30,458 nucleotides of DNA from CAJBLF01 sp041679065. GTDB lineage: Bacteria > Patescibacteriota > Gracilibacteria > Absconditabacterales > Absconditicoccaceae. The stretch is taken from positions 1 through 30,458 of the forward strand of contig JBBABI010000005.1 of NCBI GenBank assembly GCA_041679065.1. Reading direction: 5' to 3'. Shown piece after piece: positions 21,544-30,409 of this stretch (its first letter is position 1; the number at the start of each line of letters is the position of its first letter). The notes under the pieces are model-generated. The model was not told where the DNA came from. It did no database searches and worked only from the letters and a program-made list of their open reading frames with translations. The translations under genes were made by a program, and so were the position numbers.

Positions 21544-21657
21544 CCCCCTTTTCGAAAGGGGGAGGGCCGGAACGGCGGGGGATTTCTCTTCCGAAAAAGC
21601 TCCACCATTAAATATTAAGCATTCAACATTCAACATTTATTCTTTCATCTTCTTCCA
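21544..21657 (+). repeat. Composite repeat element ending at a start codon, second + strand copy
   Basis: The hairpin CCCCCTTTTCGAAAGGGGG (21544-21562) is identical to the one at 20525-20543. It is followed by a GCCGG/CGGC palindrome (21566-21576), GGATTTC, an A-run with CCACCATT, and heptamers ATTAAAT/ATTAAGC/ATTCAAC/ATTCAAC (about 21606-21635). A pyrimidine-rich leader runs up to the pilin ATG. Confidence 0.85.
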
Positions 21658-22137
21658 ATGAAAAAAATCATCCTCTGACTCTTCATCACCTTCCTCCTCG
21701 CATTCAACGTTCTTCCTGTCTTTGCACAGACAAATAATGATTTTGAGATTATTCCGCAAGCTACTAATCCTGGAAAAGTTGAAACCTCAGTCGAAAACGT
21801 AGGAACAAAAGGCGGACAAGTCCGAGATACTTACAATAAAGAAGCAACTACCATGGAAAATGACAAAAAACTTGGAGATCAGATGGCATCAGGCATTATG
21901 ACACGAAATACACTGCTCAATTATGTTGTCTATCTCGTCAAATTCCTCTCTCAGATCGGATTAGTTATCGGTGCAGTAATGGTTATCTATGCAGGATATC
22001 TCTATGCTATGACCATATTCTGAGGTGGTGATGCAAGCAAAGGAAATAAAGCGATCCTCAATGCCATCCTAGGTATATTGATTATCGCATTTTCTTATGC
22101 CATCATGAAGTTATTGACCAGTGCCTTCATTTCATAA
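21658..22137 (+). CDS. VirB2/TrbC-like pilin subunit
   Basis: 159 aa. Signal peptide MKKIILGLFITFLLAFNVLP, ending at VFA before QTNND, with the glycine in ILG encoded by TGA. After a polar region, two hydrophobic helices (about residues 93-122 and 136-157) are joined by a short turn FGGGDASKGNKA with another TGA glycine. This signal peptide + two-helix hairpin + charged G-K-rich turn is the layout of VirB2/TrbC conjugative-pilus pilins, which polymerise into type IV secretion pili; related genes are common in CPR genomes. The length exceeds classic VirB2 (about 120 aa) because of the polar segment after the signal peptide. No other type IV secretion gene is visible in the window. Confidence 0.75.
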
Positions 22138-22262
22138 AAACGACGAAGCAATCTCAATCGAAGTCTTTGCGAGAATAGTGTCTTTGCGAAGAGAACGACA
22201 GCGAGGTAGCCTACTCCGCAGATTTACTCCAGAAATGCGGAGACTGCGTGGGTGGCAATCTT
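22138..22262. repeat. TTGCGAG...GGCAATC intergenic repeat, copy 1
   Basis: Contains GAAGCAATCTC, GTCTTTGCGAGAAT, GTGTCTTTGCGAAGA, an inverted pair CTCCGCA (22214-22220)/TGCGGAG (22236-22242), and GGTGGCAATC. A shorter relative lies at 28455-28515. This type of TTGCGAG/GCAATC repeat is widespread in unrelated bacterial genomes. Confidence 0.7.
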
Positions 22263-22297
22263 AACGGAACCTATCATGAAAATTTCCTAATAAAAAA

Positions 22298-22321
22298 ACC
22301 TTCCTAGAATTCTAAGAAGGT
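22298..22321 (-). terminator. Rho-independent terminator of the minus-strand hotdog-like gene
   Basis: ACCTTC-c-TAGAATTCTA-a-GAAGGT is nearly self-complementary. On the minus strand it is followed by a T7 run, and it starts 6 bp after that gene's stop codon. Confidence 0.85.
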
Positions 22322-22327
22322 AATGTG

Positions 22328-22771
22328 TTATTCCACTTGTGCAGTGGACTTTACATCGGCAACAACGTTTTCCTTATCGGCAATATGTAACGTTATTTTC
22401 CAAATACCCAGTTTTGCTCTTTTTGCCTGCACATGAAATGAATATTTCTTATCAAGTACCAGCTTTTGGGTGATCTTGCTTTTCGTAGTTATCGAAAGCA
22501 TTTCTTTCCAACCAAACTTTTCTTTAGCAATCCGTGCGGCATTCCAGAGGACATTCAATGCACATACCACATCAATCAGCATGATGACATGAAAATGATT
22601 GACATGATTTCGAGATTTCAACGTTTGATCACTACTGGGGAATAAGCATTGTCCAGCCATTTTGATTGTTTCTCCATCATATTCTACGATTATGTCAGAA
22701 TCTGGACAAAGATAATGCGGTGGTGGGGATTTTTTTCTGAAATCTTTCCACGAAATTTTCGTTTTTATCAT
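22328..22771 (-). CDS. Small hotdog-fold-like protein (FabZ/ApeI-like)
   Basis: 147 aa. The order of elements suggests a hotdog fold: a central helix region NHVNHFHVIMLIDVVCALNV, then beta-strands SITTKSKITQKLVLDKKYSF and LGIWKITLHIADKENVVADV, resembling the closing sheet of FabZ/FabA or acyl-CoA thioesterase-like proteins. Catalytic residues cannot be assigned. It has a strong Shine-Dalgarno sequence (AGGAGG on the minus strand, 6 bp before ATG 22771) and its own terminator. None of its four glycines is TGA. Its neighbours are unrelated, so it is probably a monocistronic gene. Confidence 0.6.
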   Translation of the reverse strand: MIKTKISWKDFRKKSPPPHYLCPDSDIIVEYDGETIKMAGQCLFPSSDQTLKSRNHVNHFHVIMLIDVVCALNVLWNAARIAKEKFGWKEMLSITTKSKITQKLVLDKKYSFHVQAKRAKLGIWKITLHIADKENVVADVKSTAQVE

Positions 22772-22872
22772 AACAGCCTCCTATTATTTTTGTTTTTATT
22801 ACGTTTTATATTTGTAGTCAGAATATATATTTAGCATGAGATATGTAAATGTACAATTATCTTTTCTTGCTG

Positions 22873-22900
22873 TTGAAGTTCGTCGGCATTTTAGTATAAT
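22873..22900 (+). promoter_or_regulatory. Promoter of the TrmB-family gene
   Basis: TTGAAG (22873-22878), 16-nt spacer, perfect TATAAT (22895-22900), 29 nt before ATG 22930. Confidence 0.75.
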
Positions 22901-22929
22901 AATAGTGTTTATTTTTTAATGCATTATAT

Positions 22930-23664
22930 ATGGAATTGATAGATCTTCTGATAGCAAACAATTTTTCTGAGAAAGAGGCCAAAACATATCTTGCCTGTTT
23001 AGAGCTAAAAACGGCAAACGCAAGCACCATTTCAAGATATACCAAAGAAAAGAGATCAACCACCTATAGTGTCATCAAGGAACTGCAAAAGAAGTGAATC
23101 ATCAACGAAATAGACAAAAATAAGATAGCTTCATATAGCGCCGTTTCACCTGAATTCATTGTGCAGAAACTTGAGACGCAATGTACCAACTTCAAAAGCC
23201 TATTACCAGCATTCTCTGCATTTACTGAGAAATTCGGCATCGCCCCTAAAGTACAATTTTTTGAAGGATTGGACTGAATAAAAACCATATATGATGATAT
23301 TTTGCTGTCACAAGTTGCTGTTTGCGCTCTTCTTTGAACTTCCAAATTTCCTAAATTCATTTCAAGTTATTTAGAAAACAAGTTTTTTCCCGAAAAAATC
23401 AAAAAAAACATTTCTTCAAAAACGCTGTTAGCCGACAATACAATCAATAGGAAAAATTTAAAGAAAGTGCAAGGAAAGAAATTCAAAAGAGAATGGAAAA
23501 TCACGAAATGATTAACATTCATGGAAAACATCATCATAAATATATATGGCCCAAATAAGGTTATGATAGCGGTTTTTACGGAAAAAGAACCATTCGGATT
23601 GGTTATCTCAAGCTATTATCTTTATGAAACTTTTTTAAGCATATTTAATTTTCTTCGAAAATAA
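22930..23664 (+). CDS. TrmB-family transcriptional regulator
   Basis: 244 aa. N-terminal winged helix: LLIANNFSEKEAKTYLACLE then ANASTISRYTKEKRSTTYSV and IKELQKKGIINEI, the standard TrmB/sugar-specific regulator pattern, where the TGA-encoded glycine in KKGII occupies the conserved wing glycine. SYSAVSPEFIVQKL matches the usual transition '..Y.A..P..L...L' to the helical linker. The C-terminal half (VQFFEGLDGIKTIYDDIL, later VMIAVFTEKEPFGLVI) resembles the PLD-like effector domain of TrmB proteins ('..F.G..GI...Y.E..L'). CPR genomes often carry such regulators. It points toward the minus-strand secreted cluster and has a near-consensus promoter. Target genes are unknown. Four of its nine glycines are TGA. 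Confidence 0.85.
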
Positions 23665-23719
23665 TAAATCACTCATACCCCACTGAACCATACTATAAAT
23701 CCTGAACTCACTACTCATT

Positions 23720-25765
23720 TTATTCACTTTGCTCTATTTTAGCTTTCAACTCAGTAGAACCAACTTTAATGCCATTAAGCATATCGTTAAGCTGATTCCA
23801 GAATAAAATGTGAGAATTGAGAAATGCTGTAATATCCTGTGACAAAAAGGTCATTTTCTGGTTTTGATATATATTCTCTACATTAGCAATAGATTGCTTC
23901 GTAGAAGTCTGTGCAGTTTCATACACATGTACGAGTGTTTCAAGATCAGCCAGAGAGGCATAATTAGCCATCTCAGCTTTATTTCTCGCAATATCTGCGA
24001 CGACTACATATTTATTATAATCTTCTGATGAGGAATCTGATCATATATCCAGAAGTGTGTTAGTCAATTTTGTATTTTCTGCAGTCTGTTGCCTTTTCTG
24101 TTGAGTATCAGAATCTTGAGGGAAAAGCGACTTGAATGTAACGAGTATCTTGAAATCAAGAATCTCACTCAATTTTAATTTTATGTTTGGATCCAGGAAT
24201 TCTTTCGGCTTCTGTTTTTTTGTTGTCTCACCGCTATTCTTAAGCGAAGTAAGAACAGATTCCAGTTCATCCAGGATTCCTTGGATGCTTGTCACTACGC
24301 CACCTCTCTGGAAAGATTTTTGCTCTATCGGCGCCTTGCAGAATTTGATATTGAACATAGATTCCATTCCTGCCCACCCAGGACCATTTGGTCCGGAAAC
24401 CAAGAAACACGCACAATCACTGATGCATAGTGCTTTATCATAGAGAGATAATCCATCGCATTTTTGGATGCAAGATTTAGCGCATCACAGCTGACATTTC
24501 ATCTGATCACCCAATGATAAATTCAGACAAGCAGATTCACACGTAGAGGAACCGACACCGAAAGCTTGCTCAACATAGGTATTTGAGATGGTATTTGCTA
24601 GAGCATCAGGAGTAGTAGCAGTATGACTTGCTGCAGTATAATTTGCCACGAAACCAGAATAAAGCTGATCATTGATAATAGTATCTATATTGGCAGTATC
24701 GATAAATGCCACGATACCAGAAATATATTCTTCATCAGTCATTGTAGGAGTTTCGGCTTGTCATAAAGAATCAGAAGGAATGACTGCACCGGTATTGCAT
24801 TGATCTCAGACGACGAAATTGAAATCCTGAGAGACAAAAGAGGTCGGGTTGGTTGTCGTCATGAATTGTTGTACATCAGGATCCGCCAGCTTAGGAGTAT
24901 TTTCCGTGATAGTAGGCGAAACCGTAAGTGCCAAAGCAGCATCCATAACTGAAGCATTATTTGAAATGACCGATCTCCCTCATGCCGATAAATCCCCAAA
25001 TCTTCATACAATCCCCGAATCTCCTCCTCATGCCGATCAATCTCCAAATCCCCCGCCAATCCCCGAATCTCCTCCTCAGATTCATCAGACCGATTGAGGT
25101 AACCTATAAAAAAGTATTTCGGGTACAGGATTGAATACTGAGAAAAATGTCGTCCCGAGTGCATTGATATCGACGAGTAGATCGAAATCACTGTCATCCA
25201 GCGTTCCATTCCAGAAGAGATCTTCTCCAAACGTACTTTGGTCCATTGTAGAGAGCATAAAACCATTGGTAAGATATTGATAGTACAATTTAGTGATATC
25301 TTTTTCTAATATGGTATAATCATCAATCGTTAAGTAAACGGTTTTGCCGCAGCTTAAGAAACGTTTGTAGCTGGCAGATATTTCATCAAATGATGGTGTG
25401 GAGGTCCCATCACCCAATGCATCGATGACCGTATGTTTAAAAAATGTCCTGAACCCTTTATTGCTATTGTACAAGACATGCAATACATCCTTGGTCGTCA
25501 CATTGCAAAGCAGGCGCCCATAATACGCCGCAATAGCTGATAAGGATTGCTGAGTCGCCGCTATCTCATTCTGTTTTGCTATATGCAAAGCTTTTTGATA
25601 TAAGTTGCTTACTTGTGCTTTTCCATCAAAAACCGAAGAAAATGTGTTGGGTTCTTTGGCTGCTTGTTCCAATGTTTTGGAAACATCAACAGCAAAAACC
25701 TTAGGACAGACACCTACAATCACAAACACAGCACACAGAAAAATGTATCTACGGTTTCTGTACAT
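23720..25765 (-). CDS. Secreted protein with UGA-coded glycine-rich linker and Cys-rich segment, 681 aa
   Basis: One minus-strand frame from ATG 25765 to TAA 23720-23722. Signal peptide MYRNRRYIFLCAVFVIVGVC continuing to VFA. Residues ~25-220 are helical. A glycine-rich linker follows (residues ~228-265) built from imperfect GGGDSGI/GFGD-SAGG units, many of whose glycines are TGA. Then comes a helical region with a cysteine cluster (TCESACLNL, MKCQLGCAKSCIQKC, LCISDCACF, ~420-465), then coiled-coil-like helices to the end. The standard code would split it into at least four pieces. It overlaps the upstream gene by 17 nt. No family recognised; likely exported and disulfide-bonded. Confidence 0.85.
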
Positions 25766-26888
25766 TTCTCAGCTTATCATATAAAGTATACATCGGTGTC
25801 ATTATGTGAGCCAAATGCTCGCCGAATCATTGCAGATGTTCTTGATACATAAGAAATCAGATATGGAGCGGAAAAGCTGCATACAAATCACGGAGCATTC
25901 TCAATGTCATGGAAACTGCTTGCTGAGACCAGGTAACTTCATCATTCAACGTCGTTATCCTATCATAGAGTTCATCATTGACAGCAGTAGGAGAAATACC
26001 CAGAATGGTAGATGCATGAGCTCTGATCATCAGAGAGTAATAGCTGACGAAGAGACGATAATAGAAAAGTTCATTGTACATCAAGTTCAAAAAATGCTCC
26101 AATGAAGTCGTTGCATCGCCATTGATGCCGCAAAGCAATAATTGATAGGTATCCTTGGTTGTATCACAATATGAAGCAGATTTTCATTCATACAACTTAT
26201 CCTTGTTGAAAATTTTTACATCAGCGAGAAGTTTATTGGCATCTTTCAGATATTTTTTCATGAGTTTGCAGCTCTTAGGATAGTCTGATGGCGTAGCTCA
26301 ATCATCACAGATCAAAAGATTGAAATTGGCAGTAGAAAATACATTTGCTTCATCGTTTAATTTTTTATCATCAGATGAAACAGTGGTGAGTCCATAGAGA
26401 TTAGGTTGTTTGAGATTGACGTAATCGTTGATGATCATATTGTAGAGCTTGGGGAGGATCTTAGAAAGATCACATGTATTCATATCCCTATCAGGATTAC
26501 ATAGATCCTTGAATACCAGATTGCGGTCAGTAAGCCCCAAGTCACTGAATGTCGTCAATTTAAAATATTTGGTCTCTCATTTCTCGAAACCGACTAAAGG
26601 ACTTTTATATCCATGTACATTAGAGCACAAGAGATAGACAAACACCGACTGCTTAGCAGAATAGGTGAAAGTATTCTGAGTAAAACTAATATCATTTTGG
26701 GTTATTGCATCACAATAATTTTCTATTAGTTTTTTGACATTACCCCCTTCATTAACTACCATATCATTGCCATTCATGAGTGATCCATTTATTGTAGTCA
26801 TGTACGACGAAAAATCAGCGAAGCCGAAGCCCAGCAGCAATCCGCCTACACTCACACAGATGAATAATGCTAATTTCACTCTCCGCAT
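25749..26888 (-). CDS. Secreted protein of unknown family, 379 aa
   Basis: ATG 26888 begins MRRVKLALFICVSVGGLLLG, a signal peptide continuing through FGFADFSS. The frame runs through several TGA glycines (FEKGETK, CDDGATP, YEGKSA, HIGFLM, LQGFGEH) to TAG 25749-25751. Helical, with scattered cysteines (ENYCDAI, LLCSNVH, DLCNPDRDMNTCDLS, SYCDTTK, LLCGING) and aromatic-rich helices (NELFYYRLFVSYYSLM). Its last 17 nt overlap the start of the next gene in another frame, suggesting translational coupling. I recognise no domain. Its build matches the two neighbouring exported proteins. Confidence 0.82.
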
Positions 26889-26913
26889 ACCATAACATGA
26901 AATAAAATTTTTA

Positions 26914-27017
26914 ATTTCTAAGGTCTAAGTTCTAAGCGCTAAGTTCTTCTAGCTTCTAGCCTCCAGCATCAGGCTTCAAGCCACCTTTCCACATTTCAAC
27001 ATTTCCACATTTCAACT
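26914..27017 (-). repeat. Degenerate 7-8-nt tandem arrays between two secreted-protein genes
   Basis: Heptamers TTCTAAG/GTCTAAG/TTCTAAG/CGCTAAG (26916-26943) pass into CTTCTAGC/CTCCAGC/ATCAGGC/TTCAAGC forms. Then come octamers ACATTTCA/ACATTTCC/ACATTTCA up to 27017. It lies upstream of the 379-aa gene start at 26888. Confidence 0.8.
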
Positions 27018-27023
27018 CCCTGC

Positions 27024-28421
27024 CTACCAGCACTTCCCTCTAACATTTTGACATTGCAATTCACATGCAGCACCAAGCTCCTTAATAAGCATGCCATTTG
27101 TATCTTTATCCCCTAAAATCTGGTTTGCAAGAAGTATCTGATTTCCCAATGTACCAAACAGTGATGAAAAATCTTTCACATCACTGAATTCCACACTCTG
27201 GAGATCGATCGCCTGATCAGTGAATAATGGCGCCATGCTTTGGGTGATCCATCCATTGAAATCAGCAGTAGCAGTAGCATCTACAGCTATTGTTTGTAAT
27301 GTCACACCAGAAGATTGTATCTTATCTAGAGCTGTAGTTTGAGCTTTTTTGCTTTCTTGTATCGCAGCTCTCCAATTTTGGACAAATCAGGTCCCAAAAG
27401 CTTTGATTTCAGTTCGCGGATTTTTCACTTCTATATTGGTTTTTAATTTGAAAGATCGAGATCACTTGAGTGCATCCTTCAATCTCTGCACAGCATCAGT
27501 AATAGTGGCTAGCGATTTTTTTCGCGATGAAGAGAAATCGCCTCACATCTTTTTCCGATTCGCAGAAAATTTGCTATATTTTTCATCGCAGATATTGGTT
27601 ACTCGTTTTTTTCCTGTTGGTCACAAAGGCCAAGTGACACTTCCTCTTGCACAGCTATATTGCTGTTGCATACTGGCAATCAATGGTAATGAAAAATAAA
27701 TATGTATGTCATTAGTATCACCACCTCTCGACCACGAAGAAAATTGATCAGAAGCATCAAAGGAAAGAAATGATTTCATAGCCGTGACAATTCTGCCTAC
27801 CATAGCCGTCACATTATTATACGTCGTTCCGTCATCAATCGATGCTGAAGTCAGAAGTCAGTTCTTTGTATATTTATCCAAAATTCACTGAATCTTCTTT
27901 CTATTCGCATCATTTATTTGCTCATACCATCATCCAGCCAAACCAATCTGATATCTTTTTTCAGTAAGCGCCGCATCCAATTGCTCTACTACCTTGAGAT
28001 CTCTTTCAAAGACATTGCTTTTGAAAAGCGTCACGAATCCAGCAAGGAGATCTTTCACCCCTCACCATTGCTGAGGAGACGTAAGGATAGCGGTGGTTGC
28101 AGCCATGAAATCAAGTTTTTGTACAACATTTCTGACTCACTTGCTGATGATATTCTGTTGTGGCGGGACGAATTTATCTCACTCGAATCGATTTGGATTG
28201 ACATATTTACCGAGATAATCTCACTGGGGTCAGATGGTCTTGATGCTATTGAGTAACTCGCGCGAAAAATCCATGATCATGGTAAATTCCTTAGGTGCTG
28301 ATCAGCAAATCGTTGTATTTTGGCAAAAATCAGGCAACTCCGAAGTTCATTCAGCGAAAACGCTAATGTTCAAAAGACAAAAAGACACAAAAAGAAATAG
28401 TAAAATTTTCTTTAACAACAT
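27024..28421 (-). CDS. Secreted protein of unknown family, 465 aa
   Basis: ATG 28421: signal peptide MLLKKILLFLFVSFCLLNIS continuing to VFA, then EGTSELPDFCQNTTICG. The frame crosses many TGA glycines (about fifteen, e.g. TIGPQGDYLG, SKGVRN, QWGGVK, AGGWYEQ, GTGFVQNW) and ends at TAG 27024-27026 after CELQCQNVRGKCW. Mainly helical, with a Cys pair near each end and a middle CARGSVTWPLG...NICDEKY pair. Similar size, export signal and composition to the two genes downstream, so probably part of the same exported set. No homologous family recognised. Standard-code translation would show almost nothing of it. Confidence 0.82.
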
Positions 28422-28645
28422 ATGAAATTACCCCCATAAAAATTTTCAACACTTGTCTTTGCGAGAATTGTGTCTTTGCGAGACGATCCGCCGCGGCGGA
28501 GAGGTGTGGCAATCTAAGTGTTTCACTTATACCCTTCGACCTTACTCAGGGTGACAGCAACTTTTCCACATTTCAACCCTCAACTGCATAAGCCTCAACT
28601 CCGAAGCCTCAACTGCGTAAGCCTCCACTGTCAAAGGCCTCAACT
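28422..28645. repeat. Intergenic repeat cluster
   Basis: Holds three repeat types and no gene. 28455-28515: GTCTTTGCGAGAATTGTGTC... with palindrome CCGCCGCGGCGG (28488-28499) and GTGGCAATCT, related to 22138-22262. 28532-28555: CCCTTCGACCTTACTCAGGG, an inverted-repeat type common across bacterial genomes. 28573-28645: four units of about 15 nt starting CTCAACTGCATAAGC, CTCAACTCCGAAGC, CTCAACTGCGTAAGC and CTCCACTGTCAAAGGC, running to the stop codon of the membrane-anchored gene. Confidence 0.8.
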
Positions 28646-30205
28646 CTACTCGTTAATGGTTTTCTGTAGTTTATCCTTGAGGATAATCTGTTCATCAGAA
28701 CGAGTAGCCAAAGTCAATGCTTGTGAATATGCATCCTTTGCTAGATCATATTCCATATTTTGAAAATAATAATCACCCAGAATATGAAAAAGATATTGCT
28801 GGTGATATGTACTAGATAAATACAAAAGTGGCTGTGCTATTCAAGTCCAATTTAGATTTGTCAGCTGCTGTCCAATCTGTCCATACGTGCAAATATCAGC
28901 TCCTCAGGAGAATAAACGCGCGCAGGAATCCAGGTACATAGAGGCTAACGGAGCATTTTCTTTGGAGAGAGTAAATGGGTTACCATTACTATAGGGCACA
29001 TAATAGAAGGCATCGAAAAAAGTCATGAAATCTGAAGGCTGAAGGCTGGACTGTCCTAATAATTTCTGTCGGATACGGAGTGCATTATCCATATCGTTTC
29101 ACGCCAAATAAGAAAGTAATTCATATCTATACATATCCGTGAGCAACAAAGGATTGGTAACTTGATTGAGATACAGGACCGACTGGTCATAGTCGCCTAT
29201 CCGATACTGCGAAACACCGACTAGGAAAAGATAATTATCTTTATTCGCGGCATCAAAATCCGCTAATTTCAAGAAATATTCTGCTGATACATCGAAATTA
29301 TTGCTGAGAAAATTTGCATATGCTAATATTTGGTACGGAAGGATATATTGATCATCTTTCATCAATGCACTGAGTGCAAGATTTTTGGCAATAGAGAAAT
29401 ATCAGTTTTTGAGCATACTCAAAGCGACTAACGCATCCTGATAATAAGCGGGCATGAGTTTGCTGCCGGAGAAATCTGACAATGCTTTCTGATATGCTTG
29501 TATCAATGGCGTATAGATTTCTGTCGTATTGCTGGAAAACAAGAGAGAAGCATCAGCATATTTCTTAAACCGAATAGCGATCAACCCATTATAGAAATTC
29601 TCATCATCCTTGCTTAGAAGCCCATCTTGCCTAAATTGTGCAATCAACGGCAACAGCTCATTGATACTATTAGGATTCTTATAGGAGATAGCACTACCAT
29701 GGATAAGGATATATAAGATCGTATGAGGATCCAAAAGTTTTTGATAATTAGGGATCTGCATCAATTTCTGCAAATACACATTAGCATCAGCGAATTGATA
29801 ATCATCCACCAGACGTTGGATCAAAGTGACCAGAATTTGCGAGTCTGGATTCTTTTCATATAATGATTCCAATAACGTAATATCATTCAATGATGCCTGT
29901 TTTATGACGGAATTTGTTGCTTCTTCTTGGCCCGAAAAAGATATTACTTCAAAAGCTGAACTATGTTGTGCGTTCACCTCACCAGAGCTTGCAGGAGTGT
30001 TGGTTTGTATTTGGTCTGCTATCATATCTCCGGCTTGCCCGTCCGGTAGGCGGGTTTCTGGAACGACTTCTTGAACCTGTTGGGTTGGGGCTGGTACAGT
30101 AGGAATAACCGATGAAGAAAATATGCCATCGACAAAAAGGAAGCCTAACCAGAAGCTAAGCGCCATGATGCCAAACAATGAAAGTGTTCTTTTATCCCAA
30201 ACCAT
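28646..30205 (-). CDS. Membrane-anchored TPR-like repeat protein, about 519 aa
   Basis: Minus-strand frame ending TAG 28646-28648. Start taken as ATG 30205 (MVWDKRTLSLFGIMALSFWL, then GFLFVDGIF, one anchor helix); an in-frame ATG at 30262 would add 19 residues but starts inside a heptamer array. After a Pro/Gln-rich spacer carrying the RLPDGQAG insertion, the protein is a series of paired helices of TPR/Sel1 type: SQILVTLIQRLVDDYQFADA, DENFYNGLIAIRFKKYADAS, SAEYFLKLADFDAANKDNYL, LFLVGVSQYRIGDYDQSVLY, HILGDYYFQNMEYDLAKDAY. Four or more TGA glycines occur. TPR proteins at the membrane usually scaffold complexes; here it precedes three exported proteins on the same strand. Confidence 0.8.
30038..30054. 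repeat. GC palindrome inserted in frame in the TPR-like gene
   Basis: CCCGCCTACCGGACGGG on the minus strand encodes the LPDG core of ETRLPDGQAGDM. It lies in the low-complexity spacer after the membrane anchor, where an insertion would be tolerated. Confidence 0.8.
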
Positions 30206-30248
30206 ATCACAATCCAAAACAATTAAATCTTTTCTTTTTTTACTTCTT

Positions 30249-30279
30249 GCATCATGCGTCATGCATCATGCATCAAGCT
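30249..30279 (-). repeat. Heptamer array upstream of the TPR-like gene
   Basis: GCATCAT/GCGTCAT/GCATCAT/GCATCAA. It contains several ATGs on the minus strand, one of which (30262) is in frame with the TPR-like gene. Confidence 0.8.
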
Positions 30280-30334
30280 CATTCCAGACAATTATACTCA
30301 AAAAAGCTCAAGCGTCAAAAAACCAGGACATCTT

Positions 30335-30375
30335 GAGTCACTTGCAATTGACTCTTATAAGAAAATAAATATAAG
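30335..30375 (+). promoter_or_regulatory. Promoter with inverted repeat before the last gene
   Basis: TTGACT (30348-30353), 16-nt spacer, TATAAG (30370-30375). GAGTCA (30335-30340) and TGACTC (30349-30354) form an inverted repeat covering the -35 box, a typical position for a repressor operator. Confidence 0.5.
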
Positions 30376-30409
30376 ATATTTAAAACAAAATCTAAAGGAG
30401 GAACTAAAC

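Noticed and set aside
24859..25266. Minus-strand 135-aa ORF with EEEIRGL repeats in an alternative frame
   Set aside because: It is the shadow of the glycine-rich linker of the 681-aa secreted protein; the main frame has a signal peptide and continuity over 2 kb under code 25.
26914..27017. Possible CRISPR array
   Set aside because: Units are 7-8 nt, degenerate and without spacers.
27349..28425. Plus-strand ORFs at 27349, 27918 and 28234
   Set aside because: They are antisense shadows of the 465-aa secreted protein, which has a signal peptide and continuous code-25 frame.
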